Part shown: positions 1 through 6,423 of the stretch, piece after piece
Layout of the letters: each line of letters opens with the position of its first letter
Position numbering within the stretch: position 1 is the stretch's first letter
Assembly (NCBI GenBank): GCA_024639745.1
Contig: JAHEHW010000032.1
Span: forward strand, 1-10,001
DNA length: 10,001 bases
DNA from: Salaquimonas sp.
GTDB taxonomy: Bacteria > Pseudomonadota > Alphaproteobacteria > Rhizobiales > Rhizobiaceae
Reading direction: 5' to 3'
Notes under the pieces: model-generated
What the model saw: the letters and a program-made list of their open reading frames with translations, nothing else
What the model was told of the DNA's origin: nothing
The model's database searches: none
Position numbers and translations under genes: made by a program

Positions 1-419
1 TGTTCTACCCACTCCGGCTGGGCTTCTCGGAGCGCCAGCGTTTGCAGCGGATTGACTATCAACAGATCAAGTGTGTTGTTAATGGCAGTCCGGTTGTTCA
101 AGCTGTAAATTACCGTGCCTTGCTCGTCGAATACTGAGGCTGACCAGAACGTATTGGTCTGCGGTCCCGCCATTTTCAGACTGCTCTCGTCGAGATTGAA
201 GCGGCATACGCCATAATTGAAAAACGGATCGACTTCCGCGATTGCCGGATCGGTTTCGGATTTGTCCAGCCGGACGAAGCGGTATGGATCGGTCCGGCTA
301 GACAAGAAGCCCCAAGCGTCGCGGGTACTGTATTTCGGCACAAGCAGAATGATCGCGACATGAATGATGCCTGCAAGCACGCATCCGGCAACGGCAATAT
401 AGACAAGCCGCCAGGTCAT
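1..419 (-). CDS. DUF1254 family membrane-anchored protein, partial (C-terminus cut by window edge)
   Basis: Reading leftward from ATG 419, 139 codons stay open to the window edge, so the C-terminus is missing. The protein begins MTWRLVYIAVAGCVLAGIIH, a hydrophobic segment at about residues 5-25 that looks like an uncleaved membrane anchor. It continues with the short-form DUF1254 features: a DAWGFLSSR stretch, a DPFFNYGVCRFNL segment, and TNTFWSASVFDEQG followed by YSLNNR. The start is fixed by a 4-base ATGA overlap with the stop of the DUF1214 gene upstream, indicating translational coupling. DUF1254 and DUF1214 occur together across proteobacteria, either fused or adjacent, and have no established biochemical function. 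Here they are separate small proteins downstream of a PBP1A gene, so a role at the cell envelope is an inference from context. Family assignment is by my recognition of the sequence, not a search. Confidence 0.82.
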   Translation of the reverse strand, partial: MTWRLVYIAVAGCVLAGIIHVAIILLVPKYSTRDAWGFLSSRTDPYRFVRLDKSETDPAIAEVDPFFNYGVCRFNLDESSLKMAGPQTNTFWSASVFDEQGTVIYSLNNRTAINNTLDLLIVNPLQTLALREAQPEWVE

Positions 420-997
420 GACGCGCACCCCTGCTGAACGATACGGGGCATCCGGGGAGCGACACTGCGCGAAGAACTGGAAACCGGCGTGTCGTAAGCC
501 CTCAGCACGATATAGAAACGTCCGCTGCCGCCAACCGAAAGCCAATTCCCAGATTTTGGCGTCGCGCTTATGTGAATGCGGAAGGAGCCGTCGGCAAATC
601 GTACCAACTCGCCTGAATGGATCGCTGCAATGCCGCCATCGCGGCTGCGGACGATCTCGCCGCCGGGCTGATAAAGCGCCAGCGTCCACAATTTTGCCGG
701 GGGCGTCAGGCCGGAAATACGGTAGTCGCAAGAAAGATCGAGAGGTAGGTCTTGGGAATCGCTGTTGGCTTCGAAAGCGAGACCTTCCGTCGCTCCCAGC
801 GGAATCGTTCCTTCCCGCGCAACCATCGCCATCGTGTAGGGATCAGCTTCCGACCCGCCGGCAAACGGCCATGCGGTCCACGGACCGGACTCGATGCCGC
901 CGATGCCATGATGGTTCCTGATAAGATACCAGGCGCTGGTTGCGCCAAGCGTCAGGCCAATCACCACTATGGCAAGAATGCTGATGATCGTTCGCAA
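416..997 (-). CDS. DUF1214 domain protein, membrane-anchored
   Basis: A 193-residue protein with one N-terminal hydrophobic segment (about residues 4-26), followed by a DUF1214 domain facing the periplasm. Recognisable elements are ADPYTMAMVAREGTIPLGAT (residues 51-70), the LSCDYRISG stretch, the KLWTLALY strand, and GNWLSVGGSGRFYIVLRAYDTP near residues 150-170. The start is a TTG at 997-995: an in-frame TAA lies at 1024-1022 and no ATG or GTG lies between. An AAGGG motif 8 bases before the TTG serves as ribosome binding site. It lies 24 bases after the PBP1A stop and overlaps the DUF1254 gene by 4 bases, so the three genes probably form one transcript. DUF1214 domains are commonly fused C-terminal to DUF1254 in larger proteins. 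The function is unknown, and nothing in the sequence shows catalytic residues. Confidence 0.85.
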   Translation of the reverse strand: MRTIISILAIVVIGLTLGATSAWYLIRNHHGIGGIESGPWTAWPFAGGSEADPYTMAMVAREGTIPLGATEGLAFEANSDSQDLPLDLSCDYRISGLTPPAKLWTLALYQPGGEIVRSRDGGIAAIHSGELVRFADGSFRIHISATPKSGNWLSVGGSGRFYIVLRAYDTPVSSSSRSVAPRMPRIVQQGCAS

Positions 998-1021
998 TTC
1001 TCCGACCCTTTTGTTAGATAA

Positions 1022-3208
1022 TTACCGGGTCGTGGGAGCGGTTTGGGACAATTGTCCGGCCATTTCCTGCGATTGGGAAATCGGCGGCGCTTTATTCAGC
1101 CTGTCGCTCAGTTCCCGCAGCATGTTTTCTGCCTTTTCCGAAAGCACTTTCGGCCGCAGAGCCGGTTGAATTTCATTGTCGGCAATCTTCGCATCGGGCG
1201 AAGCCTCGTCCCGGCCGGGCAACGGATTGTCAATAAAGGGTACCGGTTTCAATTCGATGTTCTGGTGGGCATAGGTCATGAACTTATTCCAGGTCATCGC
1301 TGGCAAGTTGCCGCCGGTTAGGCGGCGGGTGGGTTTGTAATTGTCGTTACCCATCCACACGGCGGCGACATAGTTTCCGGTAAAGCCGACGAACCAGGCA
1401 TCGCGATAGGAGTTCGTTGTCCCGGTTTTACCTGCGGCGCGAATTCCATCAAGTGCAGCTCTGCGGGCGGTACCCCATTCCGGAATTTGCGCCATCATCC
1501 GGTTCATGACACCAGCGGTTCGCTCGCTGACGACACGCACGGGAGGAGGGTCCTGCTTGCGGCGGTCATAGAGAATATCGCCCTGCTGATTGGTCAGCTG
1601 GGTGATCCCGTGGCTGTCCATCCGGTAGCCACCACGCATCAACGCGCCATAGCCTCTGGCCATTTCGAGTACCGTGAGTCCATTCGAGCCAAGAACCATT
1701 GCCGGAGACATGACCAATTCCGACTCCACGCCCATCCGGCGGGCTGTCTCGACAATCTTCTCGCCGCCGATCCCGCGCCGGCCGTCAGCGCCGACATAGA
1801 GCTTCACCGGAATCGTATTGATCGATTTGACGATCGCGGTCTGCAGGTCGATCCGCCCGCGATACCGGCCGGCATAGTTGCTGGGGCACCATCGCCGCCC
1901 CGCCGTTGTGATACAGATCGGTCCGTCGATGACCCGGCTGTTTTCGTCGAGATCGAGCTCTTCGACCGCAGTGGCGTAGACGAAAGGTTTGAACGAGGAT
2001 CCGGGCTGGCGCCTGGAGCTGACAGCGCGGTTGAACTGGCTCTCGCCGTAATCGTTACCGCCGACCATGGCGCGAACGGCGCCATCGGGATCCATCACGA
2101 CCATCGCGGCTTCGCTGACGCCTTTTTCCTTGCCGTACTGGCGCAGATGTGAGCGGATCGCCTCTTCAGCCGCCTTTTGCAGATCGACATCAATTGTTGT
2201 CTTTGCAAAGAAGGTCTTGTCCGGCATGCCACGTGCCAGCTCTTTCACTTCCTCGAAAGCCCAGTCGAGGAAATAGTTCGGCCCTTCTGAATCATTTCGC
2301 TCAACCGGTGTGGCCGGCTTTTTGCGCGCGGCGATGACCTGGCCCTCGGTCATGAACCCGGCCTGGACCATATTGGTGAGAACCTCGTTGGCCCGCGCGC
2401 GCGAATTCGGCAGGTTGATATGTGGCGCATATTTGCTCGGTGCCTTGTAAAGACCGGCAAGCATGGCCGCCTCAGCAAGAGTTAGGTCTTTAGGGTCCTT
2501 CTCGAAATAATATTCGGCAGCGGCGGAAACCCCGAAAGTGCCGCCCCCCATGTAAGCGCGGTCGAGATAAAGCTTCAGAATTTCGTTCTTGGTTAGATTG
2601 GTCTCGAGCCAGAAGGCCAGAAAAGCCTCCTTAATCTTGCGTTCGATAGTCCGCTCATTGGTCAGGAACAGGTTCTTCGCCAACTGTTGCGTAATGGAGC
2701 TGCCGCCCTGAACCACCTGGTTCGCCCGCACGTTTTCCAGCAGCGCGCGGGCAAGCCCGAAAAAGTCGATGCCGTAATGCTCGTAAAAGCGCCGGTCCTC
2801 CGTTGCCAGAACGGCCTTGATGAAGTGATCGGGCATGGTGTCGATCTCGTCTGAATCCGCCTGCAGCACACCGCGCCGACCGACCACCTTTCCGTATCGG
2901 TCAAGGAAAATCACCGAATAATCTTCCTTGTCGCGCCAGTTCTTCGAGGTCTCGTCAAAAGCCGGCAGGGCAAGCGCCAGAAGCACGATCATGCCCGCCA
3001 GGCCGATGGTGATGCCTTCATCGACGACTTCGATCAGCAATTTCTTGAACCCGGTTACCCGGAACCGCTGGAAGAACACCGTGATCGACTCCCAGGTTTC
3101 CACGCTGTCGGCAAACAGCCGGTACATGCTCGAATCGATCCATGAATCGATATCGAGAAGCCAGTTCCTGCTCTTTTTCTTGCCGCGATTGTCGAATGGA
3201 CTGCGCAA
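1022..3208 (-). CDS. Class A penicillin-binding protein, PBP1A type (bifunctional glycosyltransferase/transpeptidase)
   Basis: Polymerises lipid II into glycan strands and cross-links them by transpeptidation at the outer face of the inner membrane. I choose TTG 3208, giving 728 residues: this places a short basic cytoplasmic region before one membrane segment (about residues 65-84). The frame stays open upstream to 3550, but that stretch is low in family resemblance and would overlap the divergent gene at 3405. The GT51 domain shows EDRRFYEHYG with the catalytic Glu at about 137, and QGGSSITQQLAKN at about 167-179. The transpeptidase domain shows SSFK (nucleophile Ser about 404, Lys about 407), SIN at about 462-464 and KTG at about 594-596. 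All catalytic motifs are intact. The family call is firm; the exact start is less sure because the SD before TTG 3208 (GAGACGAG region) is weak. It leads the leftward cluster with the DUF1214 and DUF1254 genes. Confidence 0.93.
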   Translation of the reverse strand: MRSPFDNRGKKKSRNWLLDIDSWIDSSMYRLFADSVETWESITVFFQRFRVTGFKKLLIEVVDEGITIGLAGMIVLLALALPAFDETSKNWRDKEDYSVIFLDRYGKVVGRRGVLQADSDEIDTMPDHFIKAVLATEDRRFYEHYGIDFFGLARALLENVRANQVVQGGSSITQQLAKNLFLTNERTIERKIKEAFLAFWLETNLTKNEILKLYLDRAYMGGGTFGVSAAAEYYFEKDPKDLTLAEAAMLAGLYKAPSKYAPHINLPNSRARANEVLTNMVQAGFMTEGQVIAARKKPATPVERNDSEGPNYFLDWAFEEVKELARGMPDKTFFAKTTIDVDLQKAAEEAIRSHLRQYGKEKGVSEAAMVVMDPDGAVRAMVGGNDYGESQFNRAVSSRRQPGSSFKPFVYATAVEELDLDENSRVIDGPICITTAGRRWCPSNYAGRYRGRIDLQTAIVKSINTIPVKLYVGADGRRGIGGEKIVETARRMGVESELVMSPAMVLGSNGLTVLEMARGYGALMRGGYRMDSHGITQLTNQQGDILYDRRKQDPPPVRVVSERTAGVMNRMMAQIPEWGTARRAALDGIRAAGKTGTTNSYRDAWFVGFTGNYVAAVWMGNDNYKPTRRLTGGNLPAMTWNKFMTYAHQNIELKPVPFIDNPLPGRDEASPDAKIADNEIQPALRPKVLSEKAENMLRELSDRLNKAPPISQSQEMAGQLSQTAPTTR

Positions 3209-3283
3209 GGTCTCGTCTCTGCTGGTAGCCGGTTTCTTTCTTGTGCCGAGTGCTATATCAGAAAATTGAAGGAAATGGAGCCC

Positions 3284-3300
3284 GTTTCCAGCCAGTTTCC
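3284..3300. promoter_or_regulatory. 11-bp-period direct repeat in the PBP1A/ycgN divergent region (possible OmpR-family operator)
   Basis: Two copies of GTTTCC separated by AGCCA (3284-3289 and 3295-3300) sit in the 196-bp region between the divergent PBP1A and ycgN genes. The 6-N5-6 arrangement is the geometry used by OmpR/PhoP-type regulators, one of which (FeuP) is encoded 1 kb away. On the minus strand, a TATAGC that could act as a -10 lies at 3257-3252, placing the repeat just upstream of where a -35 would fall. I see no good -35 consensus there, which would fit an activator-dependent promoter. The repeat is short enough to arise by chance, so this is only a candidate. Confidence 0.22.
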
Positions 3301-3404
3301 CGACATCGATACTGGGTGGCGTTGAGCGGGCAACTCTGCTAGTCAGTCGCTGTCCGGGTCCATATGAGACAGGCTCAAACTCCTGCAGGGAAAGACTTTT
3401 TGCC

Positions 3405-3884
3405 GTGCAGTCTGAATCGCAAAAGGCAAGAGACGGCGAACTTCCGTTCTGGAAGCGCAAGACCATGCGCGAAATGACCTCAGAGGAATGGGAATCCCTT
3501 TGCGATGGTTGCGGGCGCTGCTGCCTGAACAAGCTGGAGGACTGGGACACCGGTGAAATCTACTGGACGGATATCGCCTGCTCTCAACTCGACTGCGAAA
3601 CCTGCCGCTGCAAGAGCTATGAAAACCGCTTCGAGATCGTGCCCGATTGCATTGACCTCACGCTTGAAAAGGTCGAGGAATTGCCATGGCTGCCGCCAAC
3701 CTGCGCCTACAGGTTAATCGGTGAGCGCAAGGACCTGCCCGACTGGCATCCCCTCGTAACAGGGCGTCCCGAAAGCGTGCACGAAGCCGGCGTGTCGGTC
3801 CGTGGCCGCATAGAGCCGGAGGGCGATCTAAAGCCCGAGGATTATGAAGATCACCTGGTCTACTGGCCCGGCGAAGACGTCTGA
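3405..3884 (+). CDS. YcgN/UPF0260 family cysteine-cluster protein (YkgJ-type metal-binding domain)
   Basis: A 159-residue protein that closely follows the E. coli YcgN pattern along its whole length. It has [20 protein letters not shown] at residues 12-31, then the CDGCGRCC cluster (Cys 33, 36, 39, 40). Further cysteines lie at 59, 64, 67, 69, 82 and 100, within the family blocks [18 protein letters not shown] and PPTCAYRL, followed by [12 protein letters not shown]. The CxxCxxCC cluster belongs to the YkgJ family, proposed to bind zinc or iron; no enzymatic role is established. It is predicted cytoplasmic, with no signal peptide. I take the GTG at 3405, because the conserved PFW...KT...EM block lies before the next candidate, ATG 3465, even though that ATG has the better SD (GGAAG, 9 bases away). 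The AGGGA before the GTG is about 12-14 bases away, a loose spacing. Transcribed divergently from PBP1A. Confidence 0.9.
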   Translation: MQSESQKARDGELPFWKRKTMREMTSEEWESLCDGCGRCCLNKLEDWDTGEIYWTDIACSQLDCETCRCKSYENRFEIVPDCIDLTLEKVEELPWLPPTCAYRLIGERKDLPDWHPLVTGRPESVHEAGVSVRGRIEPEGDLKPEDYEDHLVYWPGEDV

Positions 3885-3965
3885 GCGGGCCGTTCGGATA
3901 CCCGCGGCTAAGACCTTGTCCGTATAAAATACATAGACGCTTCAGCGCGACCTATATCATCGCCT

Positions 3966-4011
3966 GACCGATGGTCTTGTAGGCTGCAGCCGGGTTGGCA
4001 AGACCATGGTC
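3966..4011. repeat. Inverted repeat / stem-loop upstream of feuN
   Basis: The arms ATGGTCTTG (3971-3979) and CAAGACCAT (3999-4007) are perfectly complementary over 9 bp, with a 19-base spacer. The stem extends outward by GACC (3966-3969) pairing with GGTC (4008-4011) if G3970 is bulged, giving 13 pairs. The spacer contains the perfect palindrome GGCTGCAGCC (3982-3991), and the right arm overlaps another, GACCATGGTC (4002-4011). It lies 81 bases after the ycgN stop and 78 bases before feuN. There is no T-run after it, so it is not a classical intrinsic terminator. It could be a Rho-assisted or 3'-end-stabilising hairpin for ycgN, an operator dyad, or part of a structured leader for feuN. Confidence 0.6.
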
Positions 4012-4013
4012 CT

Positions 4014-4026
4014 GCCAGCGCCTGGC
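4014..4026. repeat. Small GC-rich hairpin following the larger inverted repeat
   Basis: GCCAG (4014-4018) and CTGGC (4022-4026) can pair around a CGC loop, three bases after the end of the extended inverted repeat. It has no T-tract. In RNA the two hairpins would stack in tandem between ycgN and feuN. Five base pairs alone is weak evidence; the adjacency is what makes it worth recording. Confidence 0.3.
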
Positions 4027-4049
4027 GCATTGCCGGAAAGTGCGTAATT

Positions 4050-4065
4050 GTTCATTTGCGGTTCA
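4050..4065. promoter_or_regulatory. 11-bp-period GTTCA direct repeat just upstream of feuN
   Basis: GTTCA occurs at 4050-4054 and again at 4061-4065, one helical turn apart, with a third partial GTTC at 4069-4072. The pair ends 24 bases before the feuN start codon. Direct repeats with this spacing are typical binding sites of OmpR-family regulators such as FeuP, so an autoregulatory site is conceivable. I could not identify a convincing -10/-35 pair around it, and a 5-base repeat at fixed spacing is not rare by chance. Confidence 0.18.
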
Positions 4066-4089
4066 GGCGTTCGCTGGTATGAGAGAAAC

Positions 4090-4323
4090 ATGAAAACGCT
4101 CGCCACAATCATCTTGTCGATACTAGTCCTTGCCGGGTCATTGCCCGCTTCAGCAGCAGACTGCATGTCCGCTGCAAACGAGGAAGCACGCAAGACCGGC
4201 GGCGAGGTTCTGAACGTCGTTTCGTCCGGTGACGGCAGCAATGTTTCCTGCGAGATCACCCTCCGCATTCCCGGTAAGGATGGCAACCCACCCCGGGTCG
4301 TGACCCGAGCGATCAAGGACTGA
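4090..4323 (+). CDS. feuN: FeuN-like small periplasmic modulator of the FeuPQ system
   Basis: A 77-residue protein with a clear cleavable signal peptide: MKT, a hydrophobic core through about residue 17, then ASA before Ala23. The mature protein would be about 55 residues with two cysteines (Cys25 and Cys54), which could form a disulphide in the periplasm. The mature part has a GGEVLNVVSS segment, a polar turn, then SCEITLRI and PRVVTRAI strands, which resembles a minimal single PepSY-like unit (my inference). In Sinorhizobium meliloti a small periplasmic protein encoded directly upstream of feuP, FeuN, restrains signalling through FeuQ. Position, size and export signal match here, so I assign feuN from context more than from sequence. 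ATG 4090 has a GAGAG stretch just before it; an in-frame TTG at 4048 would put 14 residues ahead of the signal peptide and is unlikely. The stop is 37 bases before feuP. Confidence 0.8.
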   Translation: MKTLATIILSILVLAGSLPASAADCMSAANEEARKTGGEVLNVVSSGDGSNVSCEITLRIPGKDGNPPRVVTRAIKD

Positions 4324-4360
4324 ATCCAGACAACCATTTTAGTCGGCAACGGAGGCGCAC

Positions 4361-5047
4361 ATGCGAATTCTGATCGTTGAGGATGACAAGGATCTTAACC
4401 GGCAATTGGTGGAGGCTTTCACCAATGCCGGATACGCCGTCGATACGGCCGAGGACGGCGACGAGGGACACTTTCTTGGTGATACTGAACCCTATGACGC
4501 GGTTGTTCTCGATATCGGGTTGCCGGGTATGGATGGTATCACGGTACTTGAGAACTGGCGCCGCGAAGGCCGTGCCATGCCGGTCTTAATACTGACCGCG
4601 CGTGACCGCTGGAACGACAAGGTTTCCGGTATCGATGCCGGTGCCGACGATTATGTCACCAAACCCTTCCACATTGAGGAGGTGCTCGCACGGGTCCGCG
4701 CCCTGATCCGCCGGGCAGCTGGCCATGCCGCTTCCCAGATTACATGCGGGGACCTGATGGTCGATACCCGCACATCGCGTGTGACCCTCAGGGGTAACCC
4801 GGTTAAATTGACCTCCCACGAATTCAGATTGCTTTCTTACCTGATGCATCATCAGGAAAAGGTGATATCGCGAACCGAGCTGACAGAGCATCTCTATGAT
4901 CAGGATTTTGATCGGGATTCGAACACCATCGAAGTGTTCATTGGACGCCTGCGCAAGAAGCTCAAGGGCGACTATATTGAAACCGTGAGAGGGCTTGGCT
5001 ACCGCCTTGCAGTACCCGCAGCGGAAAATGCCGGGACCGGGGGCTGA
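4361..5047 (+). CDS. feuP: FeuP, OmpR/PhoP-family response regulator
   Basis: A 228-residue cytoplasmic transcription regulator. The receiver domain (about residues 1-115) has the acidic pair Asp8-Asp9, phosphoacceptor Asp51 in VVLDIGLPGMDG, Thr79 in LILTARD, and Lys101 in VTKPF. The C-terminal winged helix (about 128-218) has LTSHEFRLLSYLMHH, the recognition-helix region DRDSNTIEVFIGRLRKKL, and the terminal ETVRGLGYRL hairpin. All switch residues are present. The sequence, including EGHFLGDTEPYDAVVLDIGL, matches what I recall of rhizobial FeuP. In S. meliloti FeuP activates genes such as the cyclic beta-glucan exporter ndvA and is needed for symbiosis; in R. leguminosarum the system was first linked to iron uptake. 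The start is well supported by GGAGG at 4351-4355, 5 bases before the ATG. The TGATG overlap with feuQ indicates translational coupling. Confidence 0.93.
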   Translation: MRILIVEDDKDLNRQLVEAFTNAGYAVDTAEDGDEGHFLGDTEPYDAVVLDIGLPGMDGITVLENWRREGRAMPVLILTARDRWNDKVSGIDAGADDYVTKPFHIEEVLARVRALIRRAAGHAASQITCGDLMVDTRTSRVTLRGNPVKLTSHEFRLLSYLMHHQEKVISRTELTEHLYDQDFDRDSNTIEVFIGRLRKKLKGDYIETVRGLGYRLAVPAAENAGTGG

Positions 5048-6393
5048 TGCAGCCGCGTACTCTGGCCGCGCGCCTGTTTCTTCTGACCGCAATATGGTCG
5101 GTCGTGGCGATTGCCATGATCGCGTTTTTAGTAAGCCAGAACTATAGAGCCAATGCCGAGCGCAATCTTGCCGAGCGGCTGACGGCCAATCTCTACAATA
5201 TCATGGGAACGATTTCGCGCGACGGTGCGGAAAGGCTCACCGGGAGGCCCGATTTGCGCGACGCCCGTTATCAGCTTTTCATGAGCGGCTATTACTGGAT
5301 AGTTCGCGAGGTCGAAAACCCGGAAAATTCGCTGCGTTCGGCCTCGCTCGCCGGTGGTGAGATCGAGATCCCGGACACGAGCGGATTTGATGCGAGGTTT
5401 CAGCGGCGGTTTTCCGCAGTCGATGATGCCGACAACCGCCTAATCGGCATCGAGGCGCAGGCCTTTCTCGGCGAGGGCGATAATCTGTTCAGTTTCGTTA
5501 TTACCGCAGATCGCAGCGAGGTCGCGCAGGAGGTGAACGCATTCGTTAAGCGCCTGTTGCTGATGCTCGCGATTTTCGCCGTCGGGTTCATTCTGGCCAG
5601 TTTTCTTATTGTGCGGATCGGTCTCATGCCATTACGGCAGGCGACCGACCGGCTGGCTGATATCCGCGAAGGCAAAGCCGACAGGATCGATGGCAGTTTC
5701 CCGCTCGAAATCCAGCCGCTGATCGATGAAACGAATTCGCTGATCCGTGCAAACAACGGCATCATCGAACGGGCGCGTACACAGGTAGGCAATCTTGCGC
5801 ATTCGCTAAAGACACCGCTGGCGGTTCTGCGCAACGAGGCGGTGAAGGCAAGGCCGGCGATGCGCGAGATTATCGAAAACCAGGTCGCCGCAATGCAGGG
5901 TCAGGTACAATCCTATCTCGATCGGGCACGCATCGCGGCCAAGACGGGTTCCGTTACCTCCAGGACGGATATCAGGCCAGTTCTCGAGCGATTGGTGCGT
6001 GTGATCGGAAAGCTCAATCCGGAGCTTAATATTACGGTTGACCTCGGCGATGGCGATGGCATCTTTGCCGGTGAAGCGCAGGACCTGGAGGAAATGGTCG
6101 GAAACCTTCTGGAAAATGCTTCGAAATTCGCGAAAACCCGCATCAGTCTGTCGACGAATGTTTATCGCGAAAAACGTCTTACCGTTTCCGTTGAGGATGA
6201 TGGACCCGGCATGACGGTTGAGGAACAGAAAGAGGCGATGAAACGCGGCATGCGTCTTGACGAGACAAAGCCCGGCTCCGGTTTGGGCTTGTCGATCGTC
6301 AAGGATATCGCCAGCGAATATGATGGTTCTATAAGGCTTGAACGCTCGACCCTGGGTGGGCTGGCTGCACGGCTGGAATTGCCGGCGGCCTGA
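5047..6393 (+). CDS. feuQ: FeuQ, PhoQ-like sensor histidine kinase
   Basis: A 448-residue inner-membrane kinase that phosphorylates FeuP. Membrane segments are at about residues 9-30 and 169-190, enclosing a periplasmic sensor of about 138 residues. The sensor is the likely site of FeuN action (known in S. meliloti, inferred here). A HAMP linker follows (about 190-243), then the phosphoacceptor His252 in AHSLKTPLAVLRNEA, the PhoQ-type variant of the H-box rather than the common HELRTPL. The ATPase domain shows the N-box NLLENASKFA (Asn357), the G1 box VEDDGPGM (about 382-389) and the G2 box GSGLGLSI (about 410-417). No motif is broken. The sensor is rich in acidic residues (for example NPEN, GEIEIPD, DDAD, GEGDN), comparable in a general way to cation-sensing PhoQ, though the signal cannot be read from sequence. 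Its ATG overlaps the feuP stop by one base. Confidence 0.93.
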   Translation: MQPRTLAARLFLLTAIWSVVAIAMIAFLVSQNYRANAERNLAERLTANLYNIMGTISRDGAERLTGRPDLRDARYQLFMSGYYWIVREVENPENSLRSASLAGGEIEIPDTSGFDARFQRRFSAVDDADNRLIGIEAQAFLGEGDNLFSFVITADRSEVAQEVNAFVKRLLLMLAIFAVGFILASFLIVRIGLMPLRQATDRLADIREGKADRIDGSFPLEIQPLIDETNSLIRANNGIIERARTQVGNLAHSLKTPLAVLRNEAVKARPAMREIIENQVAAMQGQVQSYLDRARIAAKTGSVTSRTDIRPVLERLVRVIGKLNPELNITVDLGDGDGIFAGEAQDLEEMVGNLLENASKFAKTRISLSTNVYREKRLTVSVEDDGPGMTVEEQKEAMKRGMRLDETKPGSGLGLSIVKDIASEYDGSIRLERSTLGGLAARLELPAA

Positions 6394-6423
6394 TACTGGA
6401 GAAGAAAGCCCGAAAATGAGGGG

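Noticed and set aside
176..406. Leftward 76-codon frame near the left edge
   Set aside because: Shadow of the DUF1254 gene, which runs in another leftward frame from ATG 419.
418..921. Rightward 167-codon open frame opposite the DUF1214 gene
   Set aside because: Very rich in Arg, Ser and Cys with no fold signature, and antisense to a recognised family member.
1487..2152. Rightward 221-codon open frame inside the PBP1A gene
   Set aside because: It lies opposite a gene with intact GT51 and transpeptidase motifs. Its composition (rich in His, Asp and Ala) is that of an antisense shadow, with no recognisable domain.
3865..3905. GC-rich possible hairpins around the ycgN stop (ggcccg/cgggcc and gcggg/cccgc)
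   Set aside because: Short alternative stems with 11-15 base loops and no T-tract; not convincing as a terminator.
3909..3935. TATAAAAT at 3923-3930 as a promoter -10 for feuN
   Set aside because: No acceptable -35 at 16-18 bases upstream, and it lies before the strong inverted repeat. Possible, but unsupported.
3957..4349. Leftward 130-codon frame over feuN
   Set aside because: It covers the inverted repeat and feuN antisense, has no signal or domain, and the feuN frame has a clear signal peptide.
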